A stretch of DNA of 64,000 nt from Caryophanales bacterium UBA6865 (GTDB lineage: Bacteria > Bacillota_I > Bacilli_A > RFN20 > CAG-826): NCBI GenBank assembly GCA_002449265.1, contig DKCV01000021.1, forward strand, positions 62,001 to 126,000, in the 5' to 3' direction. The position numbers were made by a program, and so were the translations under genes. Position 1 is the first letter of the stretch; the number at the start of each line of letters is the position of its first letter. Below the pieces are notes generated by a model. It saw only the letters and a list, made by a program, of their open reading frames with translations, made no database searches and had not been told where the DNA came from. Below, piece after piece: positions 36,027-44,885 of this stretch.

Positions 36027-36639
36027 TGATTATTACCTCACTTTTTTCGAAAGATATATTAGACTAGATATAAGAAACCTTAAAGGCATTTTATCTTAGT
36101 TTTCGAGATTAAATTGTCCTTTTTTAGGTGCTTATTTCCTTTTCTATAGCAAAACTTTTTCTCTTTTATTTTTGCATATTTCTTTATTTCTCTAGTGCCA
36201 AAACTAATCCTTATGGAATACATATTGAGGTAATAAGGTCTCAAGAAGAATCCCGATAATAAAGCCTCGTTAATGGTTTTCTTCTTTGTTGGAGTATAGA
36301 GGTCCTTTTCTTCATATATGGCAAATGTCCTTTCACTCTTAAATAGGCAGGTTTTCGGAAAATTACCAAAAAACTTTATTGTTTCTTTATGCTTTATCTA
36401 TACGATTTTTGTTTTGTTTGTGAAATAAGTTAACTTTTAAATATTATGTAAATATTTTCTTCTCTTTTCTGGTTTCGAAGAAAAACAAATTTTCTTCTAT
36501 TTCCTAGAAAAAGACTTCTCATTTATTTAAGGAAAAGAAGTGGGCTAGATTCTGAAATTATTGTTTCCTCTTGCAATAATTATTTTGGACGAATCTTCCT
36601 CTTTTCAAAAAGAAAACAAGCGTATATTCTAAGGCTAAT
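36027..36639. other. 613-base AT-rich intergenic region between divergent ackA and MFS genes
   Basis: This is the only long non-coding stretch. No ORF of useful size, tRNA or recognisable riboswitch core is visible. It must hold the divergent promoters; TATATT at 36623-36628 would be too close to the MFS start to be its only -10. It contains an 8-base inverted repeat (listed separately) and a TTGAG...CTCAA pair around 36225-36244. The AAGG ribosome-binding site of the MFS gene is at 36630-36633. Confidence 0.6.
36556..36581. repeat. Inverted repeat AATTATTG-N10-CAATAATT upstream of the sugar transporter
   Basis: Perfect 8-base arms (36556-36563 and 36574-36581) separated by ten bases, with an 18-base centre spacing that would suit a dimeric DNA-binding protein on one DNA face. 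It lies about 60-85 bases before the MFS start. No regulator is assigned. Confidence 0.45.
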
Positions 36640-38088
36640 ATGAAAGACACAGCAAAAAAAGAAAGTGGCGGTCCTTCTCTTAAACTTAATGTAAAACGTA
36701 CCGCGATCATCGGGTTCGCATTTTTCGGTATCTTGCTATTATGGCAAGTTTACGATTTATGGTGCTCTCCATTTTTGACTAAGCTCTTTATGGACGCTCT
36801 CCACACCGAAAGTTCGGAAGAGGTTCAGTATCTTGTTGGTCTAGTTATGGCCATGGATAATCTTGCAGCTTTAGTTTTAATGCCTATTTTTGGAAAGCTC
36901 AGCGATAAAACACACACGAAAATCGGAAAACGAATGCCTTATATACTTGTTGGAACATTCGTTTGCGCGGTAGCTTTTCCGTTTATTCCTGTTTTCTTCT
37001 ATTTTAACAATATCGCAGGCGTTATCGTAATGATGGCTATTGTTGTTTGCTTTGCGATGATGTACCGCAATCCTGCCGTTGCCTTAATGCCAGATTTAAC
37101 GCCAAAACCACTTCGTTCAAAAGCCAATGGCATCATCAATATCATGGGCTATATCGGTGGCGCTTTTGCAACAATCGTAGGGATTTTCTTCGTATACTCC
37201 GATTATCTTGGCAAAAGCGGTACAGATAACTGGGCCTATCACAATTTTTGGGTGATTGAGGCACCATTCTTACTTGCCAGTGTGTTGATGGTGATTTCTG
37301 CGCTTGTTCTTTTCTTTAACATCAATGAAAACGAACTTGGCGAAAGACTTGCTAAGGAAATCGAAGAAGGGGAGAAAGAAGCAGCGGTTGTTGATTCTGT
37401 TAGCGATGACACTGAAAAACCGATGAGCAAAGCGAATAAAATTATGCTTTTACTCATTTTGGGGGCTGAATTCTTCTGGTTCATGTCTGAAAACGGTGTC
37501 GGGACGTTTATGATTGTCTATTCATTGGAATATTTAGGAACTTCAACTGCCTCAAATATGATTATGACAATCGTTGGTGGCATTGGATCTTTATTAGGCT
37601 ACGCGATTGGTGGATTCATTGCCGCGAAAATCGGACGAAAATGGACAATCGTTTCTGGCCTATCTTTAACCTTGATCGGCACGGCTTTATGGTTAATCTT
37701 CCAGTCAACCTTAGGAAGAGGGGCACCGATTACCAATACTGCATATTATGCATTCCCTTGGTATCTCTATTTAATTTGGCCATTAAAAGGATTTGGGATG
37801 TCTTTGGTTCACCTCAATAGTTTCCCAATGGTTGTTGAACTTTGCTCCAAAAAGAAAATCGGTCAATTCACTGGCTACTACTATATGTCTTCCATGGCCG
37901 CCCAAACTGTTACCCCGACTTTGCTTGGATTGCTCTTATTGAATGAACATTTAGATTGGGGTTTTCTTCCAGTCTATGCCCTTATCACCTTAACGGCCTC
38001 TTTAGGTATCTTCTTCTTTGTGAAAAACGTCAAAACCACCAAGACACAATTTAAAAAGGGTCTAGAAGGAATCGGGGAGGACGACTAA
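36640..38088 (+). CDS. MFS sugar transporter (GPH/SLC45-like)
   Basis: 482 residues, about twelve membrane segments. The cytoplasmic loop between helices 2 and 3 reads MPIFGKLSDKTHTKIGKRMPY, the pattern of the glycoside-pentoside-hexuronide and SLC45-type sucrose/maltose transporters. A charged loop EEGEKEAAVVDS separates the two halves. It is likely to be a cation-coupled disaccharide or oligosaccharide permease; the exact sugar is not readable. It leads a tight operon (TAATG overlap with the next gene, then zero spacing) ending in a two-component system. Confidence 0.82.
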   Translation: MKDTAKKESGGPSLKLNVKRTAIIGFAFFGILLLWQVYDLWCSPFLTKLFMDALHTESSEEVQYLVGLVMAMDNLAALVLMPIFGKLSDKTHTKIGKRMPYILVGTFVCAVAFPFIPVFFYFNNIAGVIVMMAIVVCFAMMYRNPAVALMPDLTPKPLRSKANGIINIMGYIGGAFATIVGIFFVYSDYLGKSGTDNWAYHNFWVIEAPFLLASVLMVISALVLFFNINENELGERLAKEIEEGEKEAAVVDSVSDDTEKPMSKANKIMLLLILGAEFFWFMSENGVGTFMIVYSLEYLGTSTASNMIMTIVGGIGSLLGYAIGGFIAAKIGRKWTIVSGLSLTLIGTALWLIFQSTLGRGAPITNTAYYAFPWYLYLIWPLKGFGMSLVHLNSFPMVVELCSKKKIGQFTGYYYMSSMAAQTVTPTLLGLLLLNEHLDWGFLPVYALITLTASLGIFFFVKNVKTTKTQFKKGLEGIGEDD

Positions 38089-39065
38089 TGCCTGCCATTC
38101 TCACTCATTATTCTTTTGCTTCCGATATGCTTTCCCATTGCTCTTCCTCTTTCCAGAAGGCAATTTTTATTGGAACCCAAGGCCCTGACCCATTCTTTTT
38201 CTATGGGCAACTTCCTTGGAAAAGAAGGAGTAAGGATCACTTAGAAGTGAATCGATTTGGTAGTTTCCTTCATCATACGGATATTGCTCCTATCTATAGC
38301 GCGATGATGAAAATCGCTTCTAATTCGAAAGATAAAGAACTTTATTTTGCCTATATTGAAGGGCTTTGGCTCCATTATTGTCTCGATCGAGAATGTCACG
38401 CTTATATTTTTCCTTCAAGTGGTTTTTCTAGTGACCCAATCGTGAACAAAAGATACGGCGTTTTGCATACTTATTTTGAAACGATGATAGATTCGTTGAT
38501 CAGCACATTGAAAGGGATTTATACCGTTAGACCACAAAAATACCTTTCTATATCACGAAAAGAACTCCGCAAAATCAGCTTGCTTTGGTACAAAACGAAT
38601 TTAGAAACGCTTAATGATCCTTCTATTCACGAAAATACGTTTTATCTTTCTTTAAAGGATTACCGCTCAGTTTTGCGTCTTACGAATACGCCTCATTATT
38701 TTTCGAAAGCGTTTATTACTCTTATTTCTGGAAAAGATTCCTTACCTAGCGCGATGAATATCCCTAACCATATCCCATCTAAGCTTTCTTCTGTAGACTT
38801 TTTAAATAAGAATCACTCCTCTTGGCCAGATATGGTAAACGGCAAAAAACATACGGAATCTTTCTTTGAACTAGAAGACCTTGCAAAAAGAGATTTTATT
38901 GAGGTTCATCGTTTGATTGAACGCGCAAAAAGTGGGGAAGACGTATTAAAGGAACTTTCGCTTTTTGTTGGTTCAATTTGTCATGATGGTTGTAACCCCT
39001 CCTTACAAAAGCGATTTGCGAAACCGCGTTGGCCTCTTTCTATGCTTCCACAAGAGGAACATTAA
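38088..39065 (+). CDS. Zinc-dependent phospholipase C-like protein
   Basis: 325 residues. It has the Zn_dep_PLPC family N-terminus (PAILTHYSFASDML), the GTQGPDPFFF motif, FGSFLHHTDI, and EGLWLHYCLDRECHAYIF carrying metal-ligand histidines. No signal peptide is visible, so the protein is probably cytoplasmic, as for most Firmicute members of this family, whose function is unknown despite the name. It overlaps the transporter stop by one base and is followed without a gap by a response regulator. Confidence 0.75.
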   Translation: MPAILTHYSFASDMLSHCSSSFQKAIFIGTQGPDPFFFYGQLPWKRRSKDHLEVNRFGSFLHHTDIAPIYSAMMKIASNSKDKELYFAYIEGLWLHYCLDRECHAYIFPSSGFSSDPIVNKRYGVLHTYFETMIDSLISTLKGIYTVRPQKYLSISRKELRKISLLWYKTNLETLNDPSIHENTFYLSLKDYRSVLRLTNTPHYFSKAFITLISGKDSLPSAMNIPNHIPSKLSSVDFLNKNHSSWPDMVNGKKHTESFFELEDLAKRDFIEVHRLIERAKSGEDVLKELSLFVGSICHDGCNPSLQKRFAKPRWPLSMLPQEEH

Positions 39066-39749
39066 ATGGAAAAAAATTATTTGATTTATAGTGTTGAAGA
39101 CGATGAAGATATTTCTGAAATCATCTTGTTGACGTTAAAAAAACAAGGATATCAGGTTGTTTCCTTTCTTGATGGGGAAAGCTTTTTAGCGGCTTTTTCC
39201 AAGCGGAAACCCGATTTAATTCTTCTCGATTTGATGTTGCCTGGGATACAAGGAAATGAAATCATTAGCAAAATTCGTTCAAATAAAGAGAATCGCGCGA
39301 TTGAAATCATTGTTATTAGCGCTAAACACCTTGTTAAAGATAAAGTCATGGCGCTTGATTTAGGTGCGGATGATTATTTAGAAAAGCCATTTGATTTATT
39401 AGAGCTTATGAGTCGTGTGAACGCTCATCTTCGTCATAAGGAAGCGGAAATGGTTCTCCAATATGGCGATCTTTCGCTTAACCAAAACAATCTGGCCTTT
39501 GAAGTAAAAGGACATAATGTCGTTTTAACCAAAAATGAGTTTGAAATTATGCGCTTATTTTTGGAAAATCCGGAGAAAGTAATTTCTCGTTCCGCCTTAG
39601 CAATGGAGCTATATCATGACGAGAAACGGGCGGACGGGAAATCCCTTGATATGCTCATCCGTTCTCTTCGCAATAAACTTCTTGCTTATAACGAAAACGT
39701 TCTTGTTTCTATTTATGGAAGCGGCTATAAATTAATTAAGAATGAATAA
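39066..39749 (+). CDS. OmpR/PhoB-family response regulator
   Basis: 227 residues. The receiver domain (1-120) has the acidic pocket EDDED (11-15), phospho-acceptor Asp55 in LLDLMLPG, and the conserved Lys in EKPFD. The C-terminal winged helix (130-227) has the pattern LTKNEFEIMRLFLENPEKVISR and SIYGSGYKL. It should be phosphorylated by the kinase encoded immediately downstream (eight-base overlap). Its targets are not known; the transporter operon itself and the lipoprotein gene downstream are candidates. Confidence 0.92.
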   Translation: MEKNYLIYSVEDDEDISEIILLTLKKQGYQVVSFLDGESFLAAFSKRKPDLILLDLMLPGIQGNEIISKIRSNKENRAIEIIVISAKHLVKDKVMALDLGADDYLEKPFDLLELMSRVNAHLRHKEAEMVLQYGDLSLNQNNLAFEVKGHNVVLTKNEFEIMRLFLENPEKVISRSALAMELYHDEKRADGKSLDMLIRSLRNKLLAYNENVLVSIYGSGYKLIKNE

Positions 39750-41406
39750 GAAGGCACTTTCTTTGCGAGATTTCATTGTTTATACCTTTTTCTTTATACT
39801 CTATTTAGGCGGATTTTTAGGAGTCTATTTCTCTAGCACGTTCCAAGTCGATTCGTCTTTAAAAAATTATGAAGAAACCGTTCTTAATTTGTACCAAGAA
39901 GAAAAAGATAACGTGATTGAAATCTTTCGTAACGATGAACGCTATATAGCGATATTCGATTCTAAAAAACTTACCTTTGTTTCTAATCATAATGAAAGCG
40001 GGGACTACAAAGAAGAAATCGTTAATAAGAAATTATCGTCTTCTTTTGAAGAAAATGTCGCTGGAATTAATTACCGTTTAAACTATTTTAAAATAGATAA
40101 TGGATACCTTAAAATCGGTGTTTCTCTTCCAAAGTCCCTAATCATTTCTAAGTGGTTTTTAATCGCTGGCACACCGATTCTTTTTCTTGTATTTTTGCTT
40201 AGCTATCTATTCATGTCGAAAAAGATTAAGAATTCTTTTTTGGCCCTCAATAGCCAAGTCAGAAGACTAGAAGAAGTGGGCGGCTTGGCGAGAGAAGAAG
40301 GAAAATATCAAGATTCGATTGATTTGCTTACGAAAGCCGTGCGTCAATCGCGTAAAGCCGTGGACAAAGAATTGAAAGAAGCGGAATTAGCAAGGCAGAA
40401 GAATGATTTTATTCTCGATTCTTTCTCACAAGCCCTCATTGTTATAAATGGTGATTTCAAGATAGAAATCTTTAATAAAAAAGCCGCTGAAGTCTTTGGA
40501 ATTTCTCAAAAGGATGCTTTGGGAATGAAGGCTAACTTTCTAGATAAATACGATTCTGAGCTCGCTAGGAAAGCGCACCTAGCCATGAATGCTCTAATTT
40601 CTTCAACTACTTTTGAAAAAATTGATAACCGCGTCTTTGAAACCTCGATAGAACCATTAGATTTTTCTTGGACACAAGGTGAAAAAGTCAATGGGGTTTC
40701 TCTATTACTCGTGGATGTAACGGAAAGTTATCATAGTTCTTCCATGAAACGAGATTTCTTCGCAAATGCCTCTCACGAATTGAAGAGCCCATTAACTTCC
40801 ATTTTGGGATATCAAGAGATGATTCGAAATGGAATTTTTACGACCAAAGAAGAGATCGGTTTAGCGGTAAATAAGACAATCAAAGAGGCAAAGCGGATGA
40901 ATAAAATCATTATGGATATGCTCACAATCAGTAATCTAGAAAATGAAAATTTACGGCCCATCGAAGAAATTCCTGTTTCGAAAGCAATCGATGAAATTCT
41001 TTCATCTAGCGAACTCCTTTTGCAAGAAAAGAAAATTACGGTCCATCATCAAACTAGTCCGTTAATCTTAAAGATGAATTCAGACGATTTTGAAAAACTT
41101 TTCCGCAACCTCATTGAAAACGCAATTCGTTATAACAAAGAAAACGGTGAAATCTTTATTGCGGAAGACAACGTTTCCAAAACAATCAGTGTCGCGGATA
41201 CTGGAATCGGCATTAAAAAAGAGGATTGCGCAAGGATCTTTGAACGCTTTTACCGCGTTGATAAGGCTAGGAGCAGAGAAAATGGCGGAACTGGCTTAGG
41301 ACTAGCAATCGCTAAATATGTTTGTTCCTATTATCATTTTACGATTGAAGTAAAAAGCGAACTAGGAAGAGGGACCGTTTTTATCATCCGCACAAAAAGT
41401 AAATAA
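39742..41406 (+). CDS. PhoR-like sensor histidine kinase
   Basis: 554 residues. Membrane segments at about 11-30 and 135-157 enclose an extracytoplasmic sensor of about 100 residues. A HAMP-like linker, a PAS domain (about 222-330), the DHp helix with the phospho-accepting His345 (ANASHELKSPLTS), and the ATPase domain with N box NLIENAIRYN, G1 DTGIGI, F box and G2 GGTGLGLAIAK follow. All catalytic motifs are intact. The architecture resembles WalK/PhoR. The signal is unknown; the co-transcribed sugar transporter suggests nutrient or envelope sensing. Confidence 0.92.
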   Translation: MNKKALSLRDFIVYTFFFILYLGGFLGVYFSSTFQVDSSLKNYEETVLNLYQEEKDNVIEIFRNDERYIAIFDSKKLTFVSNHNESGDYKEEIVNKKLSSSFEENVAGINYRLNYFKIDNGYLKIGVSLPKSLIISKWFLIAGTPILFLVFLLSYLFMSKKIKNSFLALNSQVRRLEEVGGLAREEGKYQDSIDLLTKAVRQSRKAVDKELKEAELARQKNDFILDSFSQALIVINGDFKIEIFNKKAAEVFGISQKDALGMKANFLDKYDSELARKAHLAMNALISSTTFEKIDNRVFETSIEPLDFSWTQGEKVNGVSLLLVDVTESYHSSSMKRDFFANASHELKSPLTSILGYQEMIRNGIFTTKEEIGLAVNKTIKEAKRMNKIIMDMLTISNLENENLRPIEEIPVSKAIDEILSSSELLLQEKKITVHHQTSPLILKMNSDDFEKLFRNLIENAIRYNKENGEIFIAEDNVSKTISVADTGIGIKKEDCARIFERFYRVDKARSRENGGTGLGLAIAKYVCSYYHFTIEVKSELGRGTVFIIRTKSK

Positions 41407-41409
41407 ACA

Positions 41410-41575
41410 ATTACTTTTTATTATTTTTCGTTTTCATTAAATAAATACGAAAATACGGCTAAATGTATGAATCTTTTCATTAAAAAGTAATATAAAAGTA
41501 AGTTTCTCCTTGTAATGAAAGGGCTTACATACTAAAGTTATAGTAAGCTAATTCATAAACATATTTACAAGGAGG
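41410..41575 (+). promoter_or_regulatory. Control region of the ABC importer operon
   Basis: An 11-base inverted repeat ATTACTTTTTA (41410-41420) / TAAAAAGTAAT (41481-41491) spans a 60-base interval. Then GCTTAC...GTAAGC (41523-41548) overlaps a TATAGT candidate -10 (41540-41545). A very strong AAGGAGG site (41569-41575) precedes the lipoprotein ATG. The symmetrical elements are candidate regulator sites. Confidence 0.5.
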
Positions 41576-41580
41576 CTTTT

Positions 41581-42990
41581 ATGAAAAGTAGCAACAAAAA
41601 ACATTTGGCACTAGCCGCCGCCTTACTATTATCAGCAGGAGCGTTAGCTTCCTGCGGAAATAGTGATTCGGCTAACCGGAAAAAAGTGGAAGCGGCTGTT
41701 GCTGACGCAGAGAATTTGACTCGTGATGAGCTCATGAAGAAAGCGGCAGTGGAACTCGGCACGAACGAATTTAAGTTTCTCGCAACTACCTCTCGCGGAG
41801 GAAAAGATCCTGTTAAGAATGGCTTTGTCGCCGAACTTAATAAATACAATAAGGATATTAAAGCCACGCAGATTAAATACGATAGTACGGTTGATGGACA
41901 AGTCTATACGACATTAAGCGGTGAAATCGATAGCGGAACCCATGGCTATAACGCTGCGATTGTGCAAGATGGGTATCAACTTCAAAAGAAAGGAATCGAT
42001 GCGAAGCGTTTCATTAATTACGTTCCAAAAGAATGGAAAGATGATAAGGATACCAATAAAGATGTCGATTCCAATCCAATGTCTCTCCAATACAATTTCA
42101 AAACTTGGATGGTCAATAACAAAAATAAAGATACTGTCATTGATAACGTTTGGGATATCGCGAGCAAAAAATACAAAGGCAAGCTTGATACCATGGATCC
42201 TAGAAACGAAAACGTCAATATGGATTGGCTTATCATGCTAACCCAAGATTCTTGGTGCGATAATCTTAAAACGTGTTTTGAAGACGCTAGCAACGACGCA
42301 AAAAGTGAAATCGATATTGAAGCATATAAGAGCTACGGCGATAAGAAGAAATATGCATACGCTTTTATTGCGAAATTTATCGAAAACGCCACATTCTACG
42401 CTGATGATGGAAAGGCCATCAATAATCTCATAAAAACGCCTGGAAATATCGGATGGATCGTTTATTCAAAACTCCTCACCATTCAAGAAACTGAGAAAAC
42501 AACCAAAAAAGATATCACGGTTGCACCTCTAGGCGAGGGAAACGAAGACGGAAGCACGATAGCATCTAGCGCGATGAAAGGATTTGGCGGATTTATGTAT
42601 AAGCATTATCTCCAAGTCATGCCAACTGCCGATTACCCATATACCGCCTGTGCTTTCTTGAATTACATCAGCACGACAAAGACTGGCTATAGCCAATGGG
42701 CAAGTGACGTGGGCGATTATCCAACAATGCCATCTATTAACTTAAATCGTACGAAAAATGGCCACGGAACGCTTGTTGATGCGAAGGATAAAGATGGCAA
42801 TTCCTATAAAAAGCTCGTCCAAAAAGATGATGATCCAAATTTATTCCCTTGTTTAAACGATCCTTCTGGTTCTTGGTGGAACGATTCTTCCAAAGGCAAT
42901 GCCGTGATTGAGACGCCAAGTTATATTGCTCCTCAATATCCAGCCGTTCGTCAATTCATTGACAAAGCGCTTGCTAGTAAAGGCAAATAA
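41581..42990 (+). CDS. ABC importer substrate-binding lipoprotein
   Basis: 469 residues. A lipoprotein signal peptide ends in LASC with the lipid-anchored Cys25. The mature protein resembles family-1 type II solute-binding proteins of the iron/polyamine/oligosaccharide group (for example VYTTLSGEIDSGTHGYNAAIVQDGYQ and a C-terminal ACAFLNYIST helix). It captures a solute at the cell surface for the permease and ATPase encoded downstream. The fused-permease partner is FbpB-like, as in ferric iron importers, while the position next to glycogen genes suggests sugars. The substrate is undetermined. Confidence 0.82.
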   Translation: MKSSNKKHLALAAALLLSAGALASCGNSDSANRKKVEAAVADAENLTRDELMKKAAVELGTNEFKFLATTSRGGKDPVKNGFVAELNKYNKDIKATQIKYDSTVDGQVYTTLSGEIDSGTHGYNAAIVQDGYQLQKKGIDAKRFINYVPKEWKDDKDTNKDVDSNPMSLQYNFKTWMVNNKNKDTVIDNVWDIASKKYKGKLDTMDPRNENVNMDWLIMLTQDSWCDNLKTCFEDASNDAKSEIDIEAYKSYGDKKKYAYAFIAKFIENATFYADDGKAINNLIKTPGNIGWIVYSKLLTIQETEKTTKKDITVAPLGEGNEDGSTIASSAMKGFGGFMYKHYLQVMPTADYPYTACAFLNYISTTKTGYSQWASDVGDYPTMPSINLNRTKNGHGTLVDAKDKDGNSYKKLVQKDDDPNLFPCLNDPSGSWWNDSSKGNAVIETPSYIAPQYPAVRQFIDKALASKGK

Positions 42991-43004
42991 TTAATCTAAA
43001 AAGT

Positions 43005-43035
43005 CGGGGCAAGTAGGCGATATCTATTTGCCCCG
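43005..43035 (+). terminator. Intercistronic hairpin between lipoprotein and permease genes
   Basis: CGGGGCAAGTAG (43005-43016) pairs over 12 bases (one G-T) with CTATTTGCCCCG (43024-43035); the loop is seven bases. Only a weak T-run follows, so it probably acts as a partial terminator or mRNA stabiliser that keeps the binding protein in excess over the membrane components. Confidence 0.75.
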
Positions 43036-43057
43036 TATTTAGAAAGGAGTGCAGCCT

Positions 43058-44884
43058 ATGACCGAGTCGAATGTAGCGCATAATGAGTTTTCAAAGAAAC
43101 TAAAAAAAGATTGGAATAACGCCGTTACTTTTTTCGGAATTCCTGCGAATACTTTGCTCGTTTTCTTTGGAATCTTATTATTAGCGCTGAATATCGTGCC
43201 AATTTTTACCGTTTTCATTGATTCTTTTACTGTTCACGAAATGGAATATGTCCCAAATGCGACAACGGGAAGTTGGACGGCTTATCATTATTACGAACTA
43301 TTTGGAAGTGAAACTTCGGTAGGTTTTTTCTGGCAACCATTCGCCAATTCGTTACTTGTTTCTTTCTTATCTTGCGCCTTTGCGATTGTATTTGGCGGAC
43401 TTACGGCTTATTTAGTTTGCCGAACCAACATGCCGTTTAAGAGATTTATTTCCGCGATTTTTATTTTTCCTTATATCATGCCGCAGTGGACTTTGGCATT
43501 ATTTTGGAAGAATTTATTCATCAATGACCAAATTACCGGTGGCTATGTTGGTGAATGGCAAGCTTTATTCGGACAAGCGATGCCAGAGTGGTGGGTATAT
43601 GGCCCGTTCCCAATTGCTTTTGTCATGGGGCTACATTATGCGCCTTTTGCTTACATTCTCATTGGCGGAGTTCTCCGCAATATGGATTCGAATTTAGAAG
43701 AAGCAGCGACAATTCTCAATATTCCTAAATGGAAAGTGTTCACTCGCGTTACTATCCCTATGATTCAACCGGCGATTATGAGTACAATCCTACTTGTCTT
43801 TTCGGCGGCAATGAGTTCATATCCAGTCGCGCAAACTTTAGGTACTCCCGCTAACTATTTCGTATTAGCGGTTCAAATGAAAGCCTTCATCACGGGTAGT
43901 GGAGGCACTCAAATTGGGCAAGGGGCAATTGTTTCTTTGGTGCTGATTATCATCGGCGTATTGATCTTAGCGATAAACCAGGCTCAGATTGGTGGAAGAA
44001 AGCAATTTACGACCGTGACTGGAAAAAGCGGACAAATCAGTAAAAAGAATCTTGGAAAAGTTGGCCGCTACGTTATTGGCGGATTAATGATTGCGTTTGT
44101 CATTTTCTTCTGCGTTGGTCCAATGGTTTCCTTTGCTTTAGAATCGCTACTCCCTAATCCAGGCGACTATTCTAGTGGCTTAACGTTACGGTATTGGAAT
44201 TCTAGCGATGTCGTTAGAAATGACGTTCATGGCGTTTTCTATGAGCCGAAATTATGGCTAGCACTAAAAAATTCTATTCTTCTTTCCGTTTGTTGCAGCT
44301 TGCTTGCTGGTACTAGTGGATTATTAATTGGCTATGCGGTTGCTAGAAAAAGGAAGAGCAAGCTTGCGAAAGCCGTTAATGGTTTAGCTTTCTTTCCGTA
44401 TTTACTTCCTTCCATTTCTCTCAGTGCGATTTTCTTGCTTCTATCGATGAACATTAAGTTCCTCTACAAAACGCCGATTCTTGTTTGCATTATTTTAGGA
44501 ACGATGAAATACATTCCTTTCGCTTCGAGAAGCTCCCTTAATGCGATGATGCAATTATCGGGTGAAATCGAAGAAGCGGCTGTAATTCAAAATGTCCCAT
44601 GGGTAAAGCGAATGGGGAAAGTGATTTTCCCTATTCAAAAAAGTGCTTTTATCTCGGGGTATTTGCTGCCATTCATCTCCTGCATGAGAGAATATAATCT
44701 TTTTGCTTTTATTGGGGATAACCAAATTACTTTAACCCGTTACATGTATTTCTTAGAGGATACGGGCATTGCCGCTTTAGAGAACGCAGCCAACTTAATC
44801 CTTGTTATTATCATTTTGCTATGCAACTGGCTTGTTACCTTACTAACAGGAGCAAGTGTCGATAAAGGCATCGGAGGTAAATAA
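43058..44884 (+). CDS. ABC importer permease, two MetI-like domains fused
   Basis: 608 residues from the ATG at 43058 with AAAGGAG eight bases upstream. Two binding-protein-dependent permease domains lie in tandem, each with an EAA coupling loop: EEAATILNIPKWKVFTRVTI in the first half and EIEEAAVIQNVPWVKRMGKV in the second. About twelve membrane segments are visible. The double-domain layout is that of FbpB-type ferric and related importers, so one chain forms the whole channel. It ends just before the ATPase gene, whose GGAGG lies within the last codons. Confidence 0.85.
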   Translation: MTESNVAHNEFSKKLKKDWNNAVTFFGIPANTLLVFFGILLLALNIVPIFTVFIDSFTVHEMEYVPNATTGSWTAYHYYELFGSETSVGFFWQPFANSLLVSFLSCAFAIVFGGLTAYLVCRTNMPFKRFISAIFIFPYIMPQWTLALFWKNLFINDQITGGYVGEWQALFGQAMPEWWVYGPFPIAFVMGLHYAPFAYILIGGVLRNMDSNLEEAATILNIPKWKVFTRVTIPMIQPAIMSTILLVFSAAMSSYPVAQTLGTPANYFVLAVQMKAFITGSGGTQIGQGAIVSLVLIIIGVLILAINQAQIGGRKQFTTVTGKSGQISKKNLGKVGRYVIGGLMIAFVIFFCVGPMVSFALESLLPNPGDYSSGLTLRYWNSSDVVRNDVHGVFYEPKLWLALKNSILLSVCCSLLAGTSGLLIGYAVARKRKSKLAKAVNGLAFFPYLLPSISLSAIFLLLSMNIKFLYKTPILVCIILGTMKYIPFASRSSLNAMMQLSGEIEEAAVIQNVPWVKRMGKVIFPIQKSAFISGYLLPFISCMREYNLFAFIGDNQITLTRYMYFLEDTGIAALENAANLILVIIILLCNWLVTLLTGASVDKGIGGK

Positions 44885-44885
44885 A

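Noticed and set aside
41581..42293. Several open frames of 85-106 codons on both strands over the lipoprotein gene
   Set aside because: Frame shadows of a well-supported coding region, without ribosome-binding sites.
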